Under the pieces are notes generated by a model. It saw only the letters and a list, made by a program, of their open reading frames with translations, was not told the DNA's origin and made no database searches. Below are positions 49,965 through 61,612 of a stretch of 64,000 bases of DNA, one piece after another; position 1 is the stretch's first letter, and each line of letters begins with the position of its first letter. Source of the DNA: Bursaphelenchus xylophilus. Its lineage: Eukaryota; Nematoda; Chromadorea; Rhabditida; Aphelenchoididae. Position numbers and translations under genes: made by a program. The DNA lies in NCBI GenBank assembly GCA_904066235.2, contig CAJFCV020000006.1, positions 8,928,001 to 8,992,000 on the forward strand. Direction: 5' to 3'.

Positions 49965-50661
49965 ACTGGTGATTTAACGAATATTGTTCATGATTAATGT
50001 TGATGTTGGTATTGATGTAAATCGTGTCCCCCCATTCTCTTGTTGCGGTATTTCCATCAATCCCTTTTTCATAATGGATTCAGAGGGTAATTCAAGGGCG
50101 TAGCGGCTCTTCACAGTGGATTTTTGGGTGAAACTTGGCAAAAATTTGAGGTTTTTTTTTATAAAAAAGAGGCCTGGAAGGTAGTATAAGGTAAATTTTG
50201 CCAAGTAAATGGGTTCAAAGCCTAGAATAAGATTTGGTGTTGCCTAAACGGGCTGTTTGAAAGTTAGTTTGACTTGTATTTTGTTAGATGAAGACAGTTT
50301 GAGAAATTTATATTAATTTAGGCATAACATGTTTCCTGAGGGCATTAATCCCCCGAAAAGTCGCTATCCCCTCCACTAATGTTGGTTATAAAATATGATA
50401 TTGCTGTAACTTGCTTGTTTCCTTCGCTTCCTTTCTATTTTCTCTCTTAATTTTAGGTTTGTATTCTCTTTTCCCAATTTTTGACAATTTTTTTGTTTCT
50501 TCCATTGTTTTGTTGGTATGGGTACTGTAAGTACTGTTAGAAATGTGTAATGTGGTGTATTTTACAAGGTTCTTCAATAAATGTTCACAATTTTTAATTT
50601 ATTAAGTATTTTCATTTGTTCAAAAGCAGTAGTACCTAGTACAATATGAAAATTTGAGAAT
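49965..50661. other. convergent intergenic region sur-6 / UGT
   Basis: The 3' flanks of sur-6 (+) and of the UGT gene (-). T-rich, with no supported exon or repeat. Confidence 0.5.
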
Positions 50662-53122
50662 TTAATTCTTTTTGAGCTTCTTGCCCTTAGGCGAGGATAT
50701 GCAGAGACTTAATAAGGCTCTGAGAGTGCGCTGAATAGTAAATAGAATGGAGGAGAATACGGTGAATAGGAAAATTTTGACATCCAAATTGTAATATTGA
50801 ACGAAATTGAGACTCTTGCCGGGAAGATCCAAGACTTCGTGTAGGTTAAATTTGGCTGCTAGTTCGGCGTATTTCACAAAACGATCAGTCGCACTCAGAG
50901 GCTTGGCTTTGATCAGCTTTGACAAGGTCTTGGCCTGGTTGTAGTAGCTGGAATTGCAAAATTATTTTTTTATTTTTACGAAAGATAAAAGAATTCGTAT
51001 TTTACAAATACTGCTAATAAAAATTCTGAAAAATCTTCCTACTCTTTTTTGTTGATCAATTCCCCTAGAACTTTGACCAAATTCTCCTTATTCACACTCT
51101 TCTTTGGCAATTCCAGCCCGATTTTCCGTTGAATCAAAGCCTTCACATTTCTAAATTGGTCACCATAAAAGGGAATGCAGATCATCGGGACACCGAAGAA
51201 ATTGGCCTCACTCATCGAGTTCATCCCACAATGGGAAATGAAACCGACTGTTTTTTCGCCATCTGAAATGGAGAGGTTTTAAAATTTGACAAAAATTGGT
51301 CATCTAATACCTCCCTAATTGTAATACAGTGACGGACCTGATTCAGTGGCAAAAAACGTACTATTTTGCATCCGCGAAGTATCAAAAATGTGGCAAAAGG
51401 CGTCCTTCTCCAAGTGAAAAAAACATCGTTTTGAAGGGCGCCTCACAAGAAGAGCGTGGGCGCTTTTGAAATCGGAGTTTTTTCACTTGGGGAGGGAGGT
51501 ATTTTGCCACATTTTTTGATACTTCACGGATGCAAAATGGTACGTTTTTTGCCACTGGATCAGGTCCACCACTGTAAGTAACAAACTCACTCAAAATCTG
51601 TCTCTGCGGCAGCCATTCCCTGAGCTCCAAGTTCTTGATTCCTTTTCCAAATCCATCGTTTGGAGTTTGATATCGCCAGATAAAAGTTGTATCGGGAAAC
51701 TGTTTAAACGCCTCGAGGAAATCGTTTTTGGTGGCTTCGGGGATCGAAGAACTGTTCACATAGGCTCCGAATGAGATTAGGAACACCTTTTTTGAGGAAT
51801 CGATGACTTTTTGGACCTCCTGAAAGTGGTGTAATATACATTTTGTTCCAAAACTGAAAATTTTTTCTTATAAAATGAGGCTTCATGGATTTAGAACAAA
51901 GCTTACCTGATTTTTTGGGATGTCCTTGATCTTGTCCAGGCCAAATCCGCCAATATAAACGACTTTTTCCGAAATTGGCCGGGGAAAATCGACAAACTCG
52001 TCGGAATTTACGAAAAACACTTGGCTGCCCGCAAGAATTTCCTGAAAAATGGGGAAATTAGAACTTATAGGAGATTTTAGAAAAGCATGGAGGGAATCTA
52101 ACTTACTTCGTAAGTCCCATAACCTTGTTGATCAACAATTCGTCCACTATGAAGCCAGTTGAACAAAATTGCGTTGTAAAGCTCGCTTATTTCGGTGAGA
52201 ACTCGGTCTTTAAAGGTTGCTGGATTCGTAAATACTCCTTGCCAGCCTTAAATAGTAGGGTTAATACTACTTTTTAATAGGAAATTGTAAAAAAATTTTT
52301 TTGACGGAAAATTTTTCTAACAAAAAATCATCGTATAAGATGTCTCTCTTTGAGGTAAAATTTGTCTCCATCGTAAATTTTCAAAGCTTTCATCCTCTTC
52401 AATTTGAAAAAATTCGGAAATAAAAAATCTCAAATTGAAGTCATCAAAAAACAGCTTTCATCGTATAAACTGTCACTTACTTGGAATGAAGCTCAAAGGT
52501 GCGGGAATTCCCCACTGTTCAAATTGAAAGTTGCTAGGAGTTGTGGAGAATACTGGAGCATACTTTATTCCCAATCTTTTGAAGAGAACGAATCCACAAG
52601 GATCAAAGTTTTCGCTCATTCCGAGATCAAATTTCTCCGCCTTCAGCTTTTCGATTATGGAATCATCGGCCATTTGGAGATCACAGAGCTTGCCGAAGGG
52701 CTCGGAGAAGGCGGCAATGGCCTGAAAATGGGAGAGAAAAGTCATTCGAAAGGGAAAAGCTCAACTTTTTTCGTCAATTACAGTAACCCCCTCCCCCTAT
52801 TTACCGTAAAATTAATCATTGCTCTCCAACTCTCATCCCGATCCCAGGTATTTCTAAAATTCGGAGCTCGAAGTGGCTGTAACACCTTCGATTTCCACTC
52901 AATAACTCTGGCCTTTCTCTTCTTACTGCCTTCACTATGCAATAGCATCGTTGGCATGTAATTTACAACGTCATGGCTATTATCGGCCAATAAGTCGGCC
53001 AATCTGTCGATGAAAATTCGATGAGATTCACTGGCCGACAAACTGACTGGATTGTAAAATAAGAATTTAGAACTTTCGGTAGCAGTTACTAGCAGGATTA
53101 GGGGAATAAAGTGGAAAATCAT
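50662..53122 (-). CDS. UDP-glycosyltransferase (UGT), complete form
   Basis: Minus-strand exons 53122-52805, 52721-52481, 52246-52107, 52041-51907, 51819-51591, 51262-51043 and 50947-50662 join in phase to 522 residues, the normal size. Order: signal peptide (MIFHFIPLILLVTATESSKF); acceptor-binding N-terminal half with SHRIFIDRLADLLADNSHDV; the nucleotide-sugar half with VFLISFGAYVNSSSIP, LPQRQIL and the signature GFISHCGMNSMSEA..GVPMICIPFYGDQ; then one membrane segment and a Lys-rich end (KGKKLKKN) suited to ER retention. Known family role: conjugates sugar from UDP-sugar to lipophilic compounds, i.e. detoxification, in the ER lumen. The family catalytic His position after the signal peptide reads SESHRIF. 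A transposon-like element sits in intron 5. A second splice-compatible first exon lies upstream at 53879-54199. Confidence 0.93.
51327..51574. mobile_element. 248-bp MITE with TA duplication in a UGT intron
   Basis: The ends are inverted: CAGTGACGGACCTGATTCAGTG at the left, with the right end GATCAGGTCCACCACTG as the approximate complement. Arms of about 95 bp continue inward (CAAAAAACGTAC, TTTTGCATCCG, GAAGTATCAAAAA). It is flanked by TA on both sides (51325-51326 and 51575-51576). CAGTG ends plus TA duplication are Tc1-like. It occupies most of the 328-bp intron 5 of the UGT gene; the donor at 51585-51590 and the acceptor at 51263 are untouched. No coding capacity. Confidence 0.85.
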
Positions 53123-53878
53123 GCTAAGATTACTGTAGATTTACTGTAATCTACAGTAATTAGAGATTATAGCAAAATTCAAAGTAGTGATAGAAAATGT
53201 AGAACTGGTTGGGCTTATAAACTGAAAATTTAGTTGTAATACTCTCTTAGTTTACGTGTATTTAGGGTAACCTTGGGGGTCAAAGCTAAGCTGACGTCTA
53301 ATAAGTACCCTAGTTTTTAGATGGACTTCTAAAGCGATCATTTGCGATCACAACGGGGCGGAGTCTAAAAGTAAAATCTGTGTCTGACAGAGCTTGGACA
53401 GAGAAATAGAAGTCGAATCTTAGAGAGTGACAAAGCCAGAATTTTGACTAAAACTTTTGCTGGGCGGTGATAAAAGCTTGACTCCCCAAAAATTGATTTT
53501 TTTGGCTATTAAAAGTGTGGGCTATTTTTGCAAGGTGAAGACTAAAAATACCGCAAATTTGTTAGAAAATTTTGATAAAAGAGCTGGAGCCAGCTGATGT
53601 ATTTTACTTTTAAAAAACCCGAAAAATTTCAAATTTTGAGCTAACATTTAAGAAATTCCAAGATTTCGCCCAACTTTTTCATTTGAAAAATCTTTCTTTG
53701 GCGTACTTACCGTTTAAAAATCTCAAAAATTTTAGATTCAAATAAAAAAAAATTGTACAAAATTTTAATTTTTTGGTTTAGTAACAAGTATTACATATCT
53801 CGTATTTTACCTTTTAAAAATCTCAAAGATTCCAAGTTTAATATAAAAAATCAAAAATCCGATCCAAAAATCTCTTAC
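53123..53878. other. UGT inter-exon spacer
   Basis: 756 bases between the two UGT first exons. It holds the palindrome listed at 53129-53160 and probably the promoter of the downstream first exon. No further exon is recognised. Confidence 0.5.
53129..53160. promoter_or_regulatory. perfect palindrome just upstream of the UGT start
   Basis: ATTACTGTAGATT (53129-53141) and AATCTACAGTAAT (53148-53160) are perfect complements separated by TACTGT. The palindrome ends 6 bases before the ATG of the UGT gene. It could be a hairpin in the 5' UTR or a symmetric protein-binding site; its function is not established. Confidence 0.5.
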
Positions 53879-54199
53879 CGTAAAATTGAAGTAGGACCAG
53901 AAATCATCCTCTTTTGTCCACACATTCCGGCTAAAGGCCCCTTGTTTGGGCTCCAATTCCTTGGCTTTCCATTCCAAAACCCTCGCTTTTCTCTTCATTT
54001 TTCCTTCATCATGATCCACCATTGTGGGCATGTAATTCACGACTTCATGGCCACTGTCCACCAACAAATCGGCCAACTTGTCGATGAACAATCGATGGGA
54101 AAGACTGGCGCCAATGTTAACTGGGTTGTAAAACAAAAATTTGGCAGCTTCAGCGGCCGAAAACAGTAGAAAAAGAGGGAAAAGGAAAGGCAAAATCAT
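53879..54199 (-). CDS. second UGT first exon (alternative exon 1 or truncated duplicate)
   Basis: ATG 54197-54199 opens 107 codons on the minus strand. They are clearly homologous to exon 1 of the complete UGT: signal peptide MILPFLFPLFLLFSAAEAAKF, then FLFYNPVNIGASLSHRLFIDKLADLL, HEVVNYMPTM and KRKARVLEWKAKELEP. The exon ends at the same place as the other one (...FNFT before the GTAAGA donor; the other ends ...INFT before GTAAAT), and both donors are phase 0. No other UGT exons lie nearby, so on its own it encodes no enzyme. It could splice to the shared exons starting at 52721, like the variable first exons of mammalian UGT1A, or it could be the remnant of a duplicate. The frame is intact, which favours use. 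Confidence 0.75.
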
Positions 54200-55861
54200 T
54201 AGAAAATGCTATCGAATTTTGGGTTCTACGTTTGAACAGGGAATAAAAGTGTAATCGCAAGGGGAAAAGGGCTATTTCAGCAACCCTTTCGAGCTCAAAC
54301 ACGCGATCAGAGAACACTTGCAAGGGCTTTCTTAAGCGAAAGGTTATGTTATCGGGTTCGTCAACGAAATATCAGGGGTTCTCAATAGGCTCTAGTTTGT
54401 AGTTTGTATGCTCTTGTATGGGTGATGACTGCGGATACAAAATTTACAAAAAAAATAAAAAATGCAGGTTTTGTCAGGAAAACGGAGAAATTTAGAAGAA
54501 TAAAATACGAGACTAAAATCACAGTTAACTTAACGGTAAAGTTTTTAAGTCAAAGGTTATAAGGTGTACACTAAATTTTTAGCTTAAAATTGACAAAACC
54601 CATCGATTTTTTTAATCGAAAAAATCTTCAATTTTTTATTTTCAGAGCAAAAGTAAATGTCGCCTGAATGAAAGAGAACGAAAATTATACAAAAAAATCA
54701 TTTTTTTTCTACTCAAAATCCAGAGAACTATCGTCAAAAATATTTTTTTCTCAGACCTCCCTATTCATTTGAGACAGTCTCTCGTCTCTAAAGTCCTTTG
54801 AATTTCTTAGCCGCGTTTCAACGTTTCAGGAATCTTGTGGCTTCGCTTTCCCGTGATAGTACGGGAAAGCGAAGCTTTTGAAGATCCTGACGGACGCAAA
54901 TCCTTTGTAACGAATTTTATCTCCACTTCAAATAATTTTTTACGGTTTATAATCCATTTATCATATCGCCTCAAACTAGAGGTTGTGCCATGTGTGCACA
55001 AACAAAATTTCCGTGAAAGAGGGGTCATGTTTTATTGTGATGACATAACATTTCTCGCGCAACAAATTGCGATGCAATGGACATTGAACACTTAGGTTAT
55101 TGAACATTCATCCGAGCAGACCAGAATAATCGGCGCTTTTATAGAGATTCGCACGTTTTTTTCATCGATGAATTGAGTTTTCATTGATTTTAAGAGCGCC
55201 TCCTGGTCTCGGAAAATTTTTTATTTGCTTTGCAGAATTTGTCAGCAAGTTTCGTTATGAGCGACAGCCAAATAATACAATATTGGGTGCTGATTTGCTG
55301 ATTAACCGTAGAAGTCTAGAGTATCTGGAAGTCGTCTTCTGTCGAGGTCGATGCCATGCCGAAGTTTTCCGCTCTTGTCTATAATGAGAACAGTTGCTGT
55401 ATTTTTTTGGCCTAATTGTTGGAAATGTAGAAGAAAAAATTAATGTAACCTTGTACTCCCTCATCAACATTTTTTTTGATTGGTGAGATCTTTAGAGATT
55501 CGACCAAAATTTGGCAAAAAGTGGCCGTAGTTTCTAAAACTTTACCCGACCCTAATGAAAAACTGTACATGTTACTTCGGCGTTCAGGAATGATTGGATT
55601 TCGGCAAGTCATGGGGTTTGTCGAAATTCGATGATTTTGCGATCACGCGGCACTCTCTATAGCATTAACCGTTCATGGCATACATACGCTTATTTCCTAC
55701 GAATTTGGATTGTAAAATACGCAAGTTTCACCGAAGTTTCGCAAAAAATACTTCAAAAAAATAAAAGAATTGTTGACATGATTTATTTCTGAGATCAATG
55801 GATAAATAAACGACATGTAATAGACTCTATGACTACCATACGACTAACGCTTTAAAAATTC
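54200..55861. other. intergenic with one strong hairpin
   Basis: 1.66 kb between the upstream UGT first exon and the four-helix membrane gene. Apart from the hairpin at 54840-54875, nothing is recognised. Frames such as 54835-55095 read through that palindrome and are not supported as genes. Confidence 0.45.
54840..54875. other. perfect 15-bp hairpin with 6-base loop
   Basis: GCTTCGCTTTCCCGT (54840-54854) and ACGGGAAAGCGAAGC (54861-54875) are perfect complements around GATAGT. Outside the stem a weaker complement continues (AGGAATCTT on the left, AAGATCCT on the right), giving arms of up to about 27 bases. It could be the core of a small foldback element, a DNA cruciform site or the stem of a small RNA precursor. 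There is no evidence of transcription. Confidence 0.55.
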
Positions 55862-57657
55862 TTATACCCATTTCACATCCGTTGATTCTGTTGGCACCGA
55901 GACGATCAGCGATGGAATAGAAGTCGTCCTACTCACTTCCATCGACTTCTGCAGCCAGATGTAGCTTTCTTTGAGAAGTTTCTGCCGATTTCTCCGGTTC
56001 ATTTCCTTTACAACGATCTTCACCATAAATCTGTGTATCGCGGTGGCGACTATCGCCAATACACAAGTGCCTAGACGAATTTGTTCAATCACAATGGCTT
56101 TAGCGATTGTGGTTTTGTGGATTCGTTTGGTATCCGCGATCAACATGTACATGTAGAAGACCAGGCCGGAGAAGAGAATCGTGCTCAGGAATTTCTGAAA
56201 AGAATGCTTTCTTAATCGAATAAATTTTTTTAATGTCTAGTACAATATTGTGGTAGGGCGGGCAGCAGGTGGATTTTTCTTCAGCCTTGTTATACATGGT
56301 TTAAAAGCGCAATTTTTTAGCTTCGAAACCATATGTTCAACATATCTCGTAATGCGCCTCAAAGCTCACAGGATTAAAGTCGACGACCCAAAAATACGCA
56401 AGACTTATGGAACACCCTAACATTTTAGGCTTTCCCCTTGTCTAATTGATTATTAAAGTTCAAGATTTCAATGAGCGTCCCGTCTCAATTCGATTTCACA
56501 ATCGCTGGGTTTCCCCTTTGAAAAGTGAAACGCCAATTTGTATTTCGCACTCTGATTCCACCCTCTCCACCAGTCCCCTCCCATCTCACTCCACCCTCAC
56601 TTATCGTTTTCACAGCCCTTAATTTGATAAATTTCCCGTCAATATAATTGGGAAAAGGGAGGCATTTGACGCTAATTTGGTGTTCAAGAAACGGACACTT
56701 CCCTAGATCATGTGAATTCGTAATCAAAGCTCTTTTTTTTAATGTTGAACAACAAAGTTTCGGGCATTACGACAAAACAAAAATCGATTTGAGACTAACT
56801 GTAAAATTAATTGATAGTTGGAGCTTTTTAAGGGTTTTTAAAATTTTGAAAAAAATAAAATGTTTTCTATGTACCGTATTTTATAAAACCACTTACCATA
56901 CAATAAATATGGATTTGGAAGATTTTCGGCTTTTCCAATAGAATTCCCATAATTATTAGGCAATAACATAAGATAAATATACTCAATGGGAGGATCAGAA
57001 TAAACTCCCGCGTCTGGCAGTAGAACACTGTGAATGTGCAGCAGAGAGTGATGCCGACAATTGGAACTGTGTTGATTAGACGCTGAAAAGATTGATATTT
57101 TTATTGAGGGTTTGATGAAAATGGGGAAAAGTTAAGACTAGAATTTTAAATGTACTTTTAAAATGTATATCTAAGTTCCTAGCTAAAAAAAAACAACTGA
57201 GATTTCGATCCGAAAGCCGCCAGGATCTCAATTTTTGTAGATGATAAATTTACTGTTCGTAAGGTGCAGAGAAGTAAAGTTTTCAACAAATTTTTTTGTC
57301 AAAATGTTGAGCGTAACATACGGCAGTCAAAACGGGGGAATACGCTCAAATCAAATTTAGATTACTTCAGACAGACAGCTTACAATAAGTACATGTCTAG
57401 CGACGTTTCTACCATTCATGTCTTTAATTCCTTGTCATGTAAAATCCTTGATAAGGCTTTGTTTTTGATATATGTTTATTCGAAGATCAAAGTCCTTAAA
57501 GCCACGACTTTCTATCTTATCAGAAGGCTTCTTTAAAAGTAATTTATACACTTTAAAGTTGAAAAGAACAACTTGTCTGACATAATAAATAGATTAAAAT
57601 CGAACTTACTTCTGTCGAAATGCCGCAGACTTCAAATTCATTGCTGTTCATGGCCAT
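55862..57657 (-). CDS. small four-transmembrane protein of unknown function
   Basis: Minus-strand exons 57657-57610, 57082-56897 and 56194-55862 join in phase 0 to give 188 residues. The start is ATG 57655-57657; a second ATG lies two codons later. After 16 polar residues come four hydrophobic segments: INTVPIVGITLCCTFTVFY, ILILPLSIFILCYCLIIMG, FLSTILFSGLVFYMYMLIA and IRLGTCVLAIVATAI. A basic segment (RFMVKIVVKEMNRRNRQK) and a Ser/Thr-rich tail ending DVKWV follow. The two large introns (527 and 702 bp) are long for this window. I do not recognise the family; it may be a tetraspan-type protein or part of a chemoreceptor-like gene with missed exons. Confidence 0.62.
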
Positions 57658-60600
57658 TTCAAGTGAATTTTAATCAAATTCAAGCGTTCGAATGTCTAAA
57701 AATATAAGAAATAAAAGAAAATCTAATTGCAGTCAGTGAAGCCTCCTTTTTCTCACACGCAACATCAATTAATTGACTGATAAATCCGAAAGATATTCCC
57801 GAAAAGTAATCATAATCAAAGTGGAAGATAAGAGCGAAAGACGAGAGGAGTGCGGGTGGGGAGTTTAATTGTTTTCAAAAATGACTCAGCGTTCGCAAGC
57901 GGGAGCCCCAAAAGGGATGACATTACACGGAAATTGCGTTTGAATTAGCGGTGTGATTTGCAAGTTATCAGCATGATCCCTGCATAAACACACAAGGAAA
58001 TGCGTCACAACGGATGTAAGATGACTGAAAAGTGGAGATAAAGTGGGAAAGTTTTGAAATTAAGATAATGGACATGTGAGCTGTGGAAAAAAGTAAAAAA
58101 AAGCTGGAGAGAAACGGTATCTCAGTATGAAAGCAAAAGAAGTACTGTAAAAGGTCTGCAAAGCTCTCACGGGAAGCAGGGCTTTCGTTAAGCTGGTTTT
58201 ATCAGAGAAATATTCAAAATTCGACGCTTAGATTTTAATGATATTGGCCACAAATTTAGCTTTGGCTATTCTCATTCAAGATTTTGCGGAAGAATTTTGC
58301 CGAAGCCATCACAATTTTCTGGTCAAAAGCAATGTTGCACGAGTAATCTTTGGTTGCATTTCCCGACAGAAAGCCAGGTGGAATAAAAATTTGATACAAC
58401 AAAAAACAAAACGCTCAACTTCAAAGACATGCTGCATTCTTCGCCAAACTCTAGCTTTTTGCTGAATGCCGCACGCCTTCGCATCTTAAAACTCAAAAGT
58501 TTCAACAGAAGAAACCTTTGGCCATCTCGAAAAAGATCTCTAGGCCGAGGTAAATTTTGTGAAAAACATAGTGGTATAGCCTCCGATGCTACATACTTCC
58601 TCAGAACAGCAAAGATAATATGTAATTCTTACGCTGAGCGGCACAGTCACACAAGTAGAAACGGCGTTAGTCCGACTGGAGTAATATAATACAATAGACC
58701 TTTGAGGCATACGGAAATCTAGGATAGTCTCCATCACATTTTCGGCACAGGAATCGAAAAAATCAAAACTCTTCAAAACAACTGGCTAACATGTTCTAAT
58801 ATTTGACAGAATGAGTATTGACTTAATATAGCGGTCGCTCTCTAGAATCTCAAAGAATAGGGCAAACTTGTGTTTATAGTATCTTGAAAAATCGACCTTT
58901 ATGAAAAATAAGGGATCACAGGCTATCATATTATACTTCAGCTGTTAATTAAATATCTAGCTTACTCAGTAGGCGTTCATCCAATGATTTTTGGACGTTT
59001 CGGCAAGTTATGGGGAAATGGGCATATGAGCTACGGTTTTGTGAAAGTTTCAAATTTTTTCCGCGAAGTATATCACTGTTAGTTTTTTCTGTTTAGTAGC
59101 CTGACAAAAACAAATTCAAGATAAAAAACCATAACAACATAAAGCAATAACACTTCTCTTGTCATCCAAAGTTCGGTCCAGAACATGTCACCTTTAAGAT
59201 AAGCCTCATTTACGAAAGATCAACATCATTGTTACGTAATGCACTCATAAGATCACGAACAGCAAAAAGCAAATTTTAATAAGATTAGGAAGACCACGTC
59301 ATTCATTTTCACCGTTTTGTGTACGAACTAAACCAAGGAGAGGTTTGATCATAGGCCCCATGATGTCAAAATGCTTATCAGTCGAGGCGGGCACTGTGCT
59401 TTATACGAACAGAATCGGATAATGATAATGGACACATGATATATTGTAGTAATTAGGAAAGGAAAAGTATTGTGAAGAGAAGGGCTACTGTAAAGAAGTT
59501 AAAGGCAATGTATGTGGGGGTGGGATGACAGATTACTAGGAGGAAGGTATTTATAACCTACCGTATGAAAAACGAAAAAATATTTGTAAAACGGAGTAAA
59601 AAATATGCAAAACTTTATAGTAGTACCCCGGCGGAAGGTGAAAGGGTGTGGCGATGATGTCCGAGAGAAAAAAATGATTTCAGCCGAACTTTTGGTTATT
59701 GGCTAGTTTTTCATCAGAGAATTTAAATTTGACGGCAAGATTTCTTTTGACTAAGAAATCAGCAAGATTTTTCTGTAAAACTATACGATCAGTCTCTCGC
59801 AAGTTTCATCAAAATCTCAGCGTCGCCTCCCACAGCGTACTGTACCTTTTTGAAATGAATCGGACCTCTTGACAGTCCTCTGCCAAAAAAATTAAAAATA
59901 AGATTACTGTGTAAAAGCCCTTGAAAACAAAACGTGACGGCTTCTAACTTCCATGCCTAGCCAACCTATAACCTTATTTAGCTAACACGCATGGTAAATC
60001 AGCGAACAGTCTGCGCGAAAACAATCAACAAGAGGACGTTCCGTCGACCACGATTCACTTTACAATCATGTATTCAGACAAGTTTTGTAGGCTCAAAACT
60101 CCTCCACTGCCAAGCAATTGGCTCTACATTCGTCATGCTTTAGCCAATACACAACATGTAATACCAGGAATTGAGTGATAAATCAGACAACTGTTATTGG
60201 AAAAAAGTAAAAAACAGTTGAGGCGATTATCCCACAACCTTCATCCATTACTGTTGTAAGGGGAAATATCGTTTTCAAGCCCACTCATCAATTTCCACCC
60301 GCACATTCCACCACACCGCCCCCCACCCACAGAACAGAGAATGGGGCAAAGTTTGACAAAAATGATGGATGAGCGCCTAATTCAGCAGGAAACACCGTTT
60401 TCAACAAGTCAAAGGAGAAGTTTACCCGTTTTACTAAAGTTAAAAATTGGTTAATCGTTGTTGAAACGGGCTGAGATCAGGAGAAAAGTTCTCAGATTGT
60501 ATGGCCAGAATTATGAATAAATTTGGCAAAAACTAAGACTAGAATTCGCCAATATAAGACATAAAGTTTTTCAGTTGACAATTTACCGTTATGACCAATT

Positions 60601-61612
60601 TTAAAAAAAAAGTTAGAATACCATGAGAAAGAGAACAATCAAAACTACGCTCAGCAGGCTTGGGCTCCTCCCCAATCGAAGAGAAGCCTCGTTATGATGA
60701 CCGAAAAAGTTGAAAAGCCAATTTTCTCTTCCTGTCTCTCTTTATTATCCACAGTCTCTCGTCTACAAACACTGTTGAATACCCCAGCTGTCATTTCAAA
60801 GCGAAAGCTAAGATTTTCGTGGACTCTTATATGCTCTAAAAATTACACAGAATCCGGAGAAAATTCAAAGACCATACTTCACGGATTTCATTCAAAACAC
60901 GACCGAATTAACTTTCTTTGCAAGGATTGCAATGAAAAACGTAACTGCATGAAGAATTGGTGAAAGACATCTGCTAATCTGTTTTGTAACCGATTCGAGG
61001 AGCGCCCAATTCACTGCCACTACTACTAATTGACGGTAAACATCATGGGAACAAGACGTCGTGTTAAATTTCCCATGCCCTAACATGCACTAAGAACGCA
61101 GTCGTGGAAGATCAAAGTTGAATAACGATTCGAAACCAAGAACCGTAAAGAGAGGGGAAAATTACACGGGCCCTTCAGCTGATAATTCGAAATTTCTTTT
61201 TCGGGAGTCTAGAGTTGTTTACAACTTTGTCGTAAGGGCAGATGATTAGGGACGTATAGCGGAGCCTTAGTACAACGAACCTCCGTGTGATAACGGTCGA
61301 TTTTAAAGGCCCGTGAACATATTTTTGACCGAATTGGACCTCATTGAAAAACACCCAATCAATTTTTGTCGCTAGGGATTTGTTGTACATAGATTCGACT
61401 GTAGCGTACAGTTAAAATTTTGATGATTTTTGGCATGATTTAGATTTGAGCTTTTTTTAAGACATACGCCAATATTTCGGCCTTTGCTTACAATTAGCTT
61501 GAACTAAAATTTTTCTAAGCGGCTATGTTTTATTTAATTCAGGTTCTCAGCAATCGATATAATCAAAAATAATGGCTACTTTATTTTAAAAAATAAACCA
61601 AACTCAAAAATT
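57658..61612. other. 4 kb without a recognised gene
   Basis: The left part is the 5' flank of the four-helix gene and the right end is the 3' flank of the S28 peptidase. Frames up to 90 codons occur but lack ATG, domains or compatible exons. No repeat or RNA gene could be supported. Confidence 0.45.
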
